Part shown: positions 1 through 7,660 of the stretch, piece after piece
How positions within the stretch are numbered: the stretch's first letter is position 1
Layout: each line of letters starts with the position of its first letter
From: Candidatus Thorarchaeota archaeon
Lineage (GTDB): Archaea > Asgardarchaeota > Thorarchaeia > Thorarchaeales > Thorarchaeaceae
Assembly: GCA_030642465.1 (NCBI GenBank)
Contig: DAOWNS010000045.1
Location: 1 to 10,040, forward strand
Direction: 5' to 3'
DNA: 10,040 nt
Notes under the pieces: generated by a model
What the model was told of the DNA's origin: nothing
The model's database searches: none
Seen by the model: the letters and a program-made list of their open reading frames with translations, nothing else
Program-made: the position numbers and the translations under genes

Positions 1-570
1 GAGCGCGGTTGCGTTCAGACCAGGAGCTGTTGCGTAGAGTCCTCGCCGCCCTGCTGCTGCCAAGCCTGTCACCGCATCTATGAAATCCATGTCTTGGTTT
101 GGCGAATAGCCAGCCGGCATCTTTCCGAGATAGTCCTTTATCAGGGATAGTGTCATTTCATTCGTGCTCTCATCAGTTGCACTCTTGCCGCTCATCTTTT
201 CTGCAGCATCGATGAAGAACTCACTTACAAGTCGTGATACATCAATCTCCTCTTGAAATTTAACACCGAGCAGCATTCGAATCTCAAGCTCGAGTTGACG
301 ACGTTCCTCTCGTGTTGCTTCGTCCTTAAGCTCGATTGTAAGATCTTGCGCCTCATCAAATCCAAGCAGCTTAACACCTTGGTAATGATACAACCAGAAT
401 GACGCAAAGAAGGACAAGATGTCTTCCATGGGTCGAGGGCCTTCGGCAATTTCCGCTAGAAGTTGACGGTCCCTATTGCTTCGCATGTGGTTGACAAGAG
501 CTTCCCTCAGAAGAATCTCCTTTCCAGCTTCGGACATCTGCCTGGTCTTGAGAATCCATGAACTCGCCAT
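1..570 (-). CDS. Unknown protein, 3' end beyond window, coupled to the large coiled-coil gene
   Basis: I do not recognise this gene. An open frame of 190 codons runs from an ATG at 570 through the left edge with no stop, so the C-terminus is missing. The start is well supported: the ATG overlaps the TAA of the upstream large gene by one base, and a GGGAGGT ribosome binding site (579-585, read on the minus strand) lies 8 bases before it. The visible protein is soluble and mostly helical. Residues 1-45 form charged helices. An aromatic patch (FFASFWLYHYQG, 54-65) follows, then a charged helical stretch (83-100, EATREERRQLELEI) and a further helix (112-127). From about residue 170 it becomes rich in Ala and Gly. 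There is no signal peptide or clear membrane span. Tight coupling to the upstream gene suggests the two products work in one complex; this is inference. Confidence 0.8.
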   Translation of the reverse strand, partial: MASSWILKTRQMSEAGKEILLREALVNHMRSNRDRQLLAEIAEGPRPMEDILSFFASFWLYHYQGVKLLGFDEAQDLTIELKDEATREERRQLELEIRMLLGVKFQEEIDVSRLVSEFFIDAAEKMSGKSATDESTNEMTLSLIKDYLGKMPAGYSPNQDMDFIDAVTGLAAAGRRGLYATAPGLNATAL

Positions 571-3224
571 TAGACGACACCTCCCATCTTGCTTCCGCCG
601 ATTCTGATTGTAAGTTCACTTCCTCTTTGTTCATACGTTACAACGTAAATCGTGTCAGGAGAATCGGGATTTCTAAGGTATGCTCTTGTTGGCCGTGGAA
701 GTAATCTACTTAATCCTCTTATGACCGAAACCATCAGATACTCAAGAAGCTCGTCACCAATGCTGAGAGAGATTGCTTCGGTGGCCTTTGACCCATCGGA
801 TTGGAGTTGCTTCAGCCGTTCAAGGAAGATGGTTTCCATCTTCTCTTGATATTCATTCATCATTGAAACGTTCTGTGTCATAGTCTCGCGCAGCTCGACG
901 TAGAGTGACGTTTCTTGTGGCAGCCCGGGTTTTGGTGGAATTGGGTTTTCTGAGAGATCGGGTGAATACTCAGCATCAATATCAGCGATACGCGATTCCA
1001 TGCTCCGAGGAGGGTTAGGCTTGTCAGGAATAATAACGCCAGTGCTATCAAGAGATGCTTGAGCAAGTCTTCGTTTCTCCCGAATCGATTCATACTGAGC
1101 TGTCTCCTCATTGAGTTGGGACTGAGCCTGTTGAAGCAGAGCTTCCCTCTTCTCGTTATGTGCCCTTATCTTGGCGTTCTCCGCCTCTATTACTTGATAT
1201 TCTTGTTCCCACTTCCGAACCAGAATCTGATACTCTTGTTCTCGCACATTGGCTTCGCTGGCAATTCGCTCAACTATTGACCGTGCAGTTCCTCTGCGTC
1301 CAGCCTTGTCATGAATAAACTGCAGGAAATCCATTAGATTGGTAGAGAGGTTATCATCCGTCCCTTGTACGCGAAAATCCTCAACCCAAAGCCGTGCCTC
1401 GGCTTTCCACATCGCAGGTTTTTCACTCTGTTTTTCTATTATCGATAACAGCGCTTCCGCAAGGTCAACGCCTTCGTTCTGCACTGTATCAATTGACTCC
1501 GAAATCAATGCCTTGCTCAAGAGGTGATCCGCCACGTCGGGCACCACATCTGCTACAAGGGTCTCGAAGTCAGAAAGCAAGTTCTGAAGTGCTATGCCGG
1601 TGTCTGAGAGTGTGGAACCGACCTCACTGACTCCAGTTGAGTGGTTGTTCTCAATTTCTAACCTGACAACCTGAGCCACGTCTCCGAAGCTCATCAAGGA
1701 CCATGCATCCACCTTTTCAAAGGACGCTCGGATATCGCTGACAATCACGCTAAGCAACTCGGCAGGATGCTCTTGCTTTGAACCTTCGAAAGCCTTCTTG
1801 CCAATGACCGCATTCAGTTGGCTATACAAATCATCGAAGAACCTGTAGAATTGCATGGTTTCAGTGGGCCCCATCTCCTGACTTGACAGCTCGTCCCGGA
1901 AAGATTGCATAGTATCGAATATCGCTCTTCTAGTTGCTTCCACAATCAGGTATTGCTGCAAATTTTCCACGAAGTAATGAGACACTTTCTTGGCATAAGC
2001 GACGAAATACCTCATAGTACTCTTCAGCTGCCACGCTCTCAGTTTAGTGTCAATGGGGAACTCACGCTTAACGGATTCCATCATATGATTCACGAGATCC
2101 TTCGCGAGTTCAACCTTGAATCCATCAAACCGCGTTTCGTCAGATTCTATCTCTGAGTTGAGCGTGGATTTGTGTTCTGAGAGCGATAGTGTGAGTCCAG
2201 AACCAACGTGTTTCTCAATGACCATTTCAAATGAATCAACAGTTTCAGTTAGGAGCGAAGCAAACTCATTTGTCCTTTTCTTGAGAGAATCAAGCTCGCG
2301 TATTTCCACCCGCTCACTCCCAAGAAACCGAACTAGGGCAGCAATCGAAGCGCGAACGATATCTACCTCTTCTATGCCGTAGGCGTATGCATTCAATTCG
2401 GCTAAAATCGCTCGGCCCGAATTGACAACGCTTGATGAAATCGTTTCAATGGCTGAAGGCGTTAGAATTCTTCGTTTGAAGTGACTAATACGGTCCATCT
2501 CACTCAGTTGAGGAGAATCAAATCTAAGGTCGGTGCGTTCCAGTATTGTCATCCCAGGAGGCAGCGTAGAAAAGTCGTCGCGGTACTGCAACTTGATGAC
2601 AGATTCCTCATCAATGTTTTCCGATTTTAGCTGAACCGAGTCCCACGAACCCTTGAACTGACGGTCCATCATTTCAACAAAGACAACGCTGTTCAGGCGG
2701 TCAGCGAACTTGCCAAGTATGGCCATTCCGTCGGTTTCGTAATCCAAGTTACTATTAACAACTGCAGCCTCCACATCAGCAAGCTTCTTTGATAGTTTCT
2801 GCATATGATTGTCAATCTTAAACGGGTCTACAATGCCCTCTTCCCAGCTTAGCACGCACACATGAGAACTGACCTCGTTTGATAGTGCACCAGCAATGGA
2901 GAGCTGTTCTGGCAGAACTTCAGACCCTTGAGCGCGATCGAGGTTCCATTCCAATGAGAGTAGCTCAAGACCTTCTGTTCTTCTTAGAGCACCCCTAATC
3001 GCGAAGATAAGAGATGATATGTTCATTGCAACAGCTTCGGAGTTCTGTTGCATCATGCTGCCAGAGCCTATTGCACTGCCAAGGGGATTCCCACGACTTG
3101 TGGAAACTCCAAGTATTGATGCCGAAGCCATTTTGATTGCTTCAATGGTGCTCGGAGCTTGCGCTTTTTTCCTGGATTGTCCGCTCATCAATAGGTCTCC
3201 TGAATGATTCTGTGACTCGTCCAT
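570..3224 (-). CDS. Large uncharacterised coiled-coil protein (about 872-884 residues)
   Basis: I do not recognise a family. The frame gives 884 residues from the ATG at 3224, but the ATG at 3188 (residue 13) is the better start: it has AGGAG 8 bases upstream, while the first ATG has no visible site. Residues 40-60 are a Ser/Gly-rich linker. Residues 61-185 look like a mixed alpha/beta domain (hydrophobic strands near SHVCVLSW and LNSVVFVEMM). Residues 245-650 are mostly helical. A coiled coil rich in Glu, Gln and Arg covers about 657-725, followed by a Pro-rich linker (730-772), another helix (773-808), and a small C-terminal domain ending in strands (IYVVTYEQ, ELTIRIGG) and a GGVV tail. No Walker A, protease or nuclease motif and no membrane span were seen. 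The modular build suggests a structural or scaffold role; this is inference. The gene is followed by a translationally coupled partner. Confidence 0.85.
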   Translation of the reverse strand: MDESQNHSGDLLMSGQSRKKAQAPSTIEAIKMASASILGVSTSRGNPLGSAIGSGSMMQQNSEAVAMNISSLIFAIRGALRRTEGLELLSLEWNLDRAQGSEVLPEQLSIAGALSNEVSSHVCVLSWEEGIVDPFKIDNHMQKLSKKLADVEAAVVNSNLDYETDGMAILGKFADRLNSVVFVEMMDRQFKGSWDSVQLKSENIDEESVIKLQYRDDFSTLPPGMTILERTDLRFDSPQLSEMDRISHFKRRILTPSAIETISSSVVNSGRAILAELNAYAYGIEEVDIVRASIAALVRFLGSERVEIRELDSLKKRTNEFASLLTETVDSFEMVIEKHVGSGLTLSLSEHKSTLNSEIESDETRFDGFKVELAKDLVNHMMESVKREFPIDTKLRAWQLKSTMRYFVAYAKKVSHYFVENLQQYLIVEATRRAIFDTMQSFRDELSSQEMGPTETMQFYRFFDDLYSQLNAVIGKKAFEGSKQEHPAELLSVIVSDIRASFEKVDAWSLMSFGDVAQVVRLEIENNHSTGVSEVGSTLSDTGIALQNLLSDFETLVADVVPDVADHLLSKALISESIDTVQNEGVDLAEALLSIIEKQSEKPAMWKAEARLWVEDFRVQGTDDNLSTNLMDFLQFIHDKAGRRGTARSIVERIASEANVREQEYQILVRKWEQEYQVIEAENAKIRAHNEKREALLQQAQSQLNEETAQYESIREKRRLAQASLDSTGVIIPDKPNPPRSMESRIADIDAEYSPDLSENPIPPKPGLPQETSLYVELRETMTQNVSMMNEYQEKMETIFLERLKQLQSDGSKATEAISLSIGDELLEYLMVSVIRGLSRLLPRPTRAYLRNPDSPDTIYVVTYEQRGSELTIRIGGSKMGGVV
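579..585 (-). promoter_or_regulatory. Shine-Dalgarno site embedded in the end of the large gene
   Basis: GGGAGGT on the minus strand lies inside the last codons of the large coiled-coil gene and 8 bases before the ATG at 570. With the overlapping TAATG stop/start it indicates coupled translation of the two genes. Confidence 0.75.
3189..3201 (-). promoter_or_regulatory. Ribosome binding site that favours the ATG at 3188
   Basis: On the minus strand AGGAG precedes the in-frame ATG at 3188 with 8 bases between. The ATG 36 bases further upstream (3224) has no such site. This favours an 872-residue product for the large coiled-coil protein. Confidence 0.65.
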
Positions 3225-3328
3225 TGACAGAAACTATGAACAGAGCCGCCCGACACTATTCTGGTTTCTGATAGCAGACTTTCGTGGGGGTATCTTTTGA
3301 ATCTAGCTCGATTGTACATTAACGGAAA

Positions 3329-4276
3329 CTAGGCCGGGTGCCAGACTCCGTCGTTGCTTCCGCGAATGAGCCCAGCTTTCTCAAGTGCTTTCAGCGTAAC
3401 TTGTATTGTTGTGGGCAGCAATGCAGGATTACTCTGCGGAACCGGTATACTCCGAGCTCGTATCATGTCGAATGTCAGCTGATTGATATCTGCATCACCT
3501 CTCAAGGAGATGTGTTCCAGCAAGAAGTCCTGGAATTGGATAACTCCATTACTAGCTTCCTCGAACTGTAGTGAAACATCACGTAGGATATGAGATACAT
3601 CATGAGCTGGCAGAAGAAATTCAATATCCAGTGTCCGAAGATGCTCGATTGCAGCTAGCTTGGCTGAGATACTGCCGGTTAGATCGACATAGAATTTCCT
3701 AGGATCATTGGGGAAGTTGTTGACTTCATCGCCGGAGAACAATGCTTTTCTCGTTGCATCATAAAAGACACAGTGTCCAGAGCAATGTCCACCTGTCAAG
3801 ATGACTGTTAGAGCTGTGCTCCCCACCCGGATTGTGTCCCCATGCTCAATGAAACGATCTGGTTCAATTCCCGGAAAATTGACTCGCAATGGACTCTTAT
3901 CAAACTTCATTGCCACGCGCCCCGCGAAGTCCATCCTTAATCGCTCTTTGATAAACAACTGAGGTGTTCTTAGTAGCTCAGCGTCGTTCCTATGAATCAT
4001 CACAGGAGCGCCTGTCGCTTTATGCAAGCGGGCAGCACCTCCAATGTGATCCGGATGTCCATGTGTGCACAGTATGCCCACAACATCCTTCCTCGGACTA
4101 AGGCCGAGGTCCTTTATCGCCTTCAGAATGGCCTTTCCGGGGTCTCCAGCTGTTCCGGGGTCTATGACCAATACTTCATCATCATCTACCACAAGGTAGC
4201 TAGCGATGAAACCAAACTCATCGGCAAACTTGCCTTTGACAACATAAATACCAGATACAATTTCTTTCGCATTCAT
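3329..4276 (-). CDS. Metallo-beta-lactamase-fold hydrolase with C-terminal winged-helix-like domain
   Basis: A 315-residue MBL-superfamily protein, predicted to be cytoplasmic. All metal-binding motifs are visible: THGHPDH (H72, H74, D76, H77), H164 in GGHCSGH, D183 in SGDE, and H225 in LPAHD. This is the two-metal arrangement of the glyoxalase II/LACTB2-like branch. From about residue 238 a helical tail with a winged-helix look follows (TIQVTLKALEKAGLIRG near 290-306), as in LACTB2-like proteins, where such a tail helps position substrate. Substrate cannot be read from sequence; thioester hydrolysis and RNA cleavage are both known in this branch. The ATG at 4276 has no close ribosome binding site, but a TATA-like element about 30-40 bases upstream fits a nearly leaderless transcript. 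The gene is divergent from the DUF123 gene and co-directional with the large coiled-coil gene, about 100 bases apart, so a link there is unproven. Confidence 0.9.
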   Translation of the reverse strand: MNAKEIVSGIYVVKGKFADEFGFIASYLVVDDDEVLVIDPGTAGDPGKAILKAIKDLGLSPRKDVVGILCTHGHPDHIGGAARLHKATGAPVMIHRNDAELLRTPQLFIKERLRMDFAGRVAMKFDKSPLRVNFPGIEPDRFIEHGDTIRVGSTALTVILTGGHCSGHCVFYDATRKALFSGDEVNNFPNDPRKFYVDLTGSISAKLAAIEHLRTLDIEFLLPAHDVSHILRDVSLQFEEASNGVIQFQDFLLEHISLRGDADINQLTFDMIRARSIPVPQSNPALLPTTIQVTLKALEKAGLIRGSNDGVWHPA

Positions 4277-4303
4277 CGTCCATCTAAGAGAACCTCATCT
4301 AAT

Positions 4304-4319
4304 CCTTATGATAATATCG
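4304..4319. promoter_or_regulatory. TATA-like element in the MBL/DUF123 divergent intergenic region
   Basis: The AT-rich run CTTATGATAATAT lies 30-40 bases before the MBL start on the minus strand, the right distance for a nearly leaderless archaeal transcript. On the plus strand it would leave a leader of roughly 60 bases for the DUF123 gene. The call rests on sequence resemblance and spacing only. Confidence 0.35.
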
Positions 4320-4398
4320 ACGACAAGAGCCTTATCAGCAGAACTCAAACCACTGCTCCAACGCATGAAGCAAGAGATTTCATCTGGGAGGTAGAAGA

Positions 4399-4866
4399 AT
4401 GAAAGGCGTGTATGCACTCGTAATCCAGATCGAACAAAACCTTACGTCTACAATAGGTGCACTGGGGGAGATTGGGTTTCAGAAGGGAATCTGGATTTAT
4501 GTTGGGTCTGCAATGGGAGCGGGATCAACCAACTTGGAAAATCGAATCAGACGGCACTTCAGGGATGAGAAGACCGTGCACTGGCACATCGACTATCTTC
4601 TGAAGACAAACGCGATTCCGCTTCGTGCAGTTTGGGCTGAGTCCGACCAGGCAGTTGAATGTGATTTGGCTGAAGAGATGAAGAAGTCCCCATTATTTGT
4701 GGCGGGACCAAGGGGCTTTGGTGCTTCAGATTGCACTAGGAGCTGTGGAACACATCTATTCCGATTTGCAGGGTCTGACAATCTCGAGAGAAACATTCAA
4801 GAAATTCTCTCTGATTTGGGTCTGAGCCCCGTCATAACAGAGAAGGACAATACCTTTAGAGAATAA
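4399..4866 (+). CDS. DUF123 family GIY-YIG-like protein
   Basis: A 155-residue protein matching the archaeal/bacterial DUF123 family, a divergent branch of the GIY-YIG nuclease superfamily that also occurs fused to endonuclease III in some organisms. Visible marks are the first strand GVYALV (3-8, in place of GIY), IYVGSAMG (33-40, in place of YIG), RIRRHFR (49-55, the basic helix), HWHIDYLL (61-68), VECDLA (86-91, with a candidate catalytic Glu at 87), and SDCTRSCGTHLF (110-121), whose Cys and His are typical of the family and might bind metal. The length is about usual for a stand-alone member. The start is firm: GGAGG lies 7 bases before the ATG. Nuclease activity is expected from the superfamily but has not been well established for DUF123, to my knowledge. 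It is followed by the small 70-residue gene after about 50 bases. Confidence 0.9.
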   Translation: MKGVYALVIQIEQNLTSTIGALGEIGFQKGIWIYVGSAMGAGSTNLENRIRRHFRDEKTVHWHIDYLLKTNAIPLRAVWAESDQAVECDLAEEMKKSPLFVAGPRGFGASDCTRSCGTHLFRFAGSDNLERNIQEILSDLGLSPVITEKDNTFRE

Positions 4867-4918
4867 CTATTAAGCGCATGTAGATTGAGTTGGCTGGACA
4901 ATACTGGAGGAACACTCT

Positions 4919-5131
4919 GTGACTGACTGGAAGAGCATATTCCAAGAATTAAAAGGAACCGGGGCGACTTTTACTGTATACCTACGATACATGCAAAAAG
5001 ACACTCTGGCGAAGATTCCGAACGTAAGAGTCAGGGATGTTCACGATGACCATATCAATCTAGAGAACCCAAGCGGATTCGGAATCTTGGGTTATGAAGA
5101 CATACTTTACTTATCGATTCCCCGACAATAG
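4919..5131 (+). CDS. Small conserved-looking protein, possibly Sm-like beta fold (70 residues)
   Basis: I do not recognise the family with certainty. The start is GTG with GGAGG 8 bases upstream, which makes this a real gene rather than a chance frame. After a short N-terminal helix (MTDWKSIFQELKG, 1-13) the protein alternates beta-like segments: ATFTVYLRYM (16-25), NVRVRDVHDDHINLEN (35-50) and a final DILYLSIPR (61-69). A short helix followed by about five strands, with a DDHINL turn and a terminal hydrophobic strand, resembles an Sm/LSm or similar small beta-barrel; this is a fold guess from pattern only. It lies 52 bases after the DUF123 gene, probably in the same transcript, and converges on the AOR gene with 44 bases between. 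Confidence 0.75.
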   Translation: MTDWKSIFQELKGTGATFTVYLRYMQKDTLAKIPNVRVRDVHDDHINLENPSGFGILGYEDILYLSIPRQ

Positions 5132-5175
5132 TGCCTTCGTCGCTCTAGGACTCATCTATTGACTGCATCATGCCT

Positions 5176-7077
5176 TCAATGACTTGATGCATATTTCTTT
5201 GTCCATCCCAAGGACAATGATTGTATTTTCTTCTCGGTAGGCAACCCAGTATCCAAATCCCAACCTCTAAGTCGATAGTAGTCGTCCAACATCGGCTCCA
5301 GATCTACGGTCTGTCCCTTACCTGGCCCCTCGGGCATTGGTTCGTGGGTGAACCGCTTTGGAAGCTTGTCATCAGCTCTGGTGATTCCCTCACGTGCATT
5401 GAAGAGTCGCTTGAGGGTTACCTGCCTTTCCGCGATCTTCGTAAGGTTCTTGACATCGCCGAAAGATTTCTCACCCGTAGCTAGAGGTAACATGTCCGCG
5501 AAATCTTGCATCCAGAAGATGGGTGGCCATGACACAGAATACCAACAGACAATGAGAGTATCTCGGATGCAGTACGCGTTCTCGCTTTCAACGACCGCTA
5601 CGGCTTTGTGCTTCTCAGTATACGGATCGATTATCTCGGGTAGCTTGTCAGCGCCCCATCTCTCTCTAGCCACTTGTTCGTAGCCAAGCTGGTCAACGAC
5701 TACTAGGCTTCGGAGATGATCCGCCCCTCGAGCCCCTGTTGCATGCCCTAGGGCAATGCTGCGATGTGTACGCCCATCCTGTCCGGAAACCTCAAGACCC
5801 TTGACATGGATTGCATACTTTTCAGTCCCTCGCCCCAACCGCTCTGCGGCAGCCCGACTTCCCTCAGCTAGGATATCGCCAAAACCTTCTCGCTTGCCCA
5901 TCATCTCCAGCAGTTGAATTACGGTCTGGCTGTCACCCCATTCCAGTTGAAGTCCACCAGTATCTTCTGTGGTGATTAAACCGTTTTCGAATGCTTCGAA
6001 AGCAAACCCAATTGTCGCTCCAGCAGAGATAGTATCCATTCCATATTGGTTGCAAATCTCATTCGCTTTCAGGGTCGTGGGATAATCTGCAATGCCAAGG
6101 CCGCTGCCAAAAGCCATCAACCCTTCATACTCAGGCCCTTCCGCAAGTGTACCCGCAAATGGACCTTCGCGGACATAGTTCATCTTCTTGCAGGCAAGAC
6201 TGCAACCGAAGCAGGCCCTATCAGAAACTGTGTACCTTGGGCGAATGTAATCCCCGCTCAGTTTCTCCCAGCCCGGAAATACTCCAGTGCGATGGTTGTA
6301 GGTTGGAAGCTCGCCAATCTCCTGTTTCACAGCAGTGAGAATCCAAGTCCCCCATTTGCCCATCTCCTGAGCTTGTGGATTCGTTCGAACCCTCATGTGC
6401 GCTGCTTTTGCAAGCTCAGTGAACGCTTCATGGTCGCTTACTTCAACGGCTCCACGACCTCTTATTGCGATAGCTTTCACGTTTTTCGCACCGAGGACAG
6501 CCCCCATGCCGGTCCGTCCAGCAGCTCGAGCGTTGTTTATGATGAGAGCTGAGAACCGGACTTTTCTTTCACCAGCTGGACCCACGGCAGCTATCTGAAT
6601 GTCAGGGTCAGCGTGTTCCCGCTTGATGGCAGCTGTAACCTCATCAGTCTTCATTCCCCAGAACTTGCCTGCATCAAGAATCTGCAAGTTTGAATCCTCA
6701 ATTAGAATGTAGACAGGTTTGTCAGACTGGCCTTCAATAACCAACATGTCGTATCCGGCATACTTCAGTTCAGGTCCAATGAAGCCACCCACGTGGCTTT
6801 CACCCCATATTCCCGTTTGGGCAGCCTTTGACACAAACACAGTGCGCCCACTCATTGGCCAAAGCGTTCCTGTTATCGGACCGGTGCTCATGATTAGCTT
6901 GTTGTGACTACTGAGTGGGTCGCATCCGGCGGGTACTTCTTCGTAAAGCAATTTCGCTGCGAAACCATCGCCACCTATGTAATCCCTTATCCACTCCTGG
7001 GGCAACTTGTCAACCTTGAAATCCCCTTCATCAAGCTGGACTCTGAGAATACGTCCCGTGTAGCCACCAGTCGCCAA
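5176..7077 (-). CDS. aor: Aldehyde:ferredoxin oxidoreductase (tungsten/molybdenum-pterin enzyme)
   Basis: A full-length, 633-residue AOR-family catalytic subunit, which oxidises aldehydes to carboxylic acids using tungsto- or molybdo-bispterin and one [4Fe-4S] cluster. The cluster ligands are visible as CxxCxxxC (C289, C292, C296) plus C511 in LIVCWY. Pterin-binding segments include GRTGMGAVLGAKN (187-199), EGPEYEG (313-319) and GQDGRTHRSIALGHATGARGA (432-452). The Glu of EGPEYE and H454 line up, by eye, with the active-site Glu and His of Pyrococcus furiosus AOR. The C-terminal signature around PKRFTHEPMPEGPGKG (573-588) is also typical. The start is TTG with GGGAGG 8 bases upstream; the ferredoxin gene ends one base earlier, so the two are co-translated. 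The sequence does not reveal the aldehyde used. The enzyme is likely cytoplasmic, with no signal peptide. Confidence 0.96.
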   Translation of the reverse strand: MATGGYTGRILRVQLDEGDFKVDKLPQEWIRDYIGGDGFAAKLLYEEVPAGCDPLSSHNKLIMSTGPITGTLWPMSGRTVFVSKAAQTGIWGESHVGGFIGPELKYAGYDMLVIEGQSDKPVYILIEDSNLQILDAGKFWGMKTDEVTAAIKREHADPDIQIAAVGPAGERKVRFSALIINNARAAGRTGMGAVLGAKNVKAIAIRGRGAVEVSDHEAFTELAKAAHMRVRTNPQAQEMGKWGTWILTAVKQEIGELPTYNHRTGVFPGWEKLSGDYIRPRYTVSDRACFGCSLACKKMNYVREGPFAGTLAEGPEYEGLMAFGSGLGIADYPTTLKANEICNQYGMDTISAGATIGFAFEAFENGLITTEDTGGLQLEWGDSQTVIQLLEMMGKREGFGDILAEGSRAAAERLGRGTEKYAIHVKGLEVSGQDGRTHRSIALGHATGARGADHLRSLVVVDQLGYEQVARERWGADKLPEIIDPYTEKHKAVAVVESENAYCIRDTLIVCWYSVSWPPIFWMQDFADMLPLATGEKSFGDVKNLTKIAERQVTLKRLFNAREGITRADDKLPKRFTHEPMPEGPGKGQTVDLEPMLDDYYRLRGWDLDTGLPTEKKIQSLSLGWTKKYASSH

Positions 7078-7091
7078 CCTAGGATCCTCCC
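7078..7091 (-). promoter_or_regulatory. Ribosome binding site for the TTG start of AOR
   Basis: On the minus strand GGGAGG sits 8 bases before the TTG at 7077 and overlaps the last codons of the ferredoxin gene, whose TAG is at 7079-7081. No in-frame ATG lies in the first residues of AOR, so this site decides the TTG start. Confidence 0.7.
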
Positions 7092-7648
7092 TTAGACGAC
7101 TGTGTTTCTGCGCTGTGTTCTATCTCTCTTAGATAGCTAGCAATCTTGCTATGACGTTCGAATGTTGTGCCACTAGATATGGGCCCATATTGAATTGCGC
7201 CGGTTGGACAAACCTTGGCACACTCAGGGTCCCCCCCGCAATGGTCACACTTGATGATGCGCATTTCCCTTGTATCCAACCGAATAACTCCATTGACACA
7301 AGCACCAACACAGGATTTGCAAAGAATGCACTTGTCATGATCGAGGAACACCATCTTAGATATCGGATCTCGCCTCATGGCATAGACAGGACACACCTCA
7401 ACACACGGCGCCTCCTCACAAGGCCCGCAAACATTGGGTATGTCAATACCCAGGTCATCGTATCGAATTACCTTAAGCCGTGCTAAGCTTGGCTGAAAGA
7501 GGCCTTCATGTTTTGCAGAACAAGCTAATTCACAGATTCTGCATCCAGTACATTTCGTGTAATCAACTGTCAACTGTGATGGCAGCCACACCACCTCGGG
7601 GAGCGCACTTGCATGTGGTTGTACGCTAAAAGCTTTGGTAATCAGCAA
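7079..7648 (-). CDS. Four-cluster [4Fe-4S] ferredoxin subunit, AOR electron-transfer partner
   Basis: A 189-residue Fe-S protein with 16 cysteines in four groups: C33/36/39/43, C74/77/82/86, C107/110/113/117 and C134/137/143/147. The group pattern matches the DmsB/HycB-like electron-transfer subunits that bind four [4Fe-4S] clusters, and resembles AorA, the small subunit of multi-subunit bacterial AORs such as that of Aromatoleum aromaticum. It precedes AOR by one base and probably carries electrons from its cluster. There is no Tat signal, so it should be cytoplasmic. After the last cluster a polar helix follows (about 162-183). The start is uncertain: the frame opens at TTG 7648 without a clear ribosome binding site. 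A TATA-like box only about 17 bases upstream would place transcription inside residues 1-10, so the true start may be later, for instance at the GTG codons 19-20. All cysteines are retained either way. Confidence 0.92.
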   Translation of the reverse strand: MLITKAFSVQPHASALPEVVWLPSQLTVDYTKCTGCRICELACSAKHEGLFQPSLARLKVIRYDDLGIDIPNVCGPCEEAPCVEVCPVYAMRRDPISKMVFLDHDKCILCKSCVGACVNGVIRLDTREMRIIKCDHCGGDPECAKVCPTGAIQYGPISSGTTFERHSKIASYLREIEHSAETQSSKGGS

Positions 7649-7660
7649 ATGCTAGCTGAA

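Noticed and set aside
225..449. A 74-codon minus-strand open frame near the left edge.
   Set aside because: It lies in another frame of the partial 190-residue gene, which has a strong ribosome binding site and coupling to its upstream neighbour.
3992..4402. A 136-codon plus-strand open frame antisense to the MBL gene.
   Set aside because: It is a shadow of the MBL gene: no ribosome binding site, an odd composition, and its end overlaps the start of the DUF123 gene. The MBL frame carries all catalytic motifs.
6046..6552. A 168-codon plus-strand open frame inside AOR.
   Set aside because: Antisense to a region of AOR with conserved cluster and pterin motifs; no ribosome binding site or recognisable domain.
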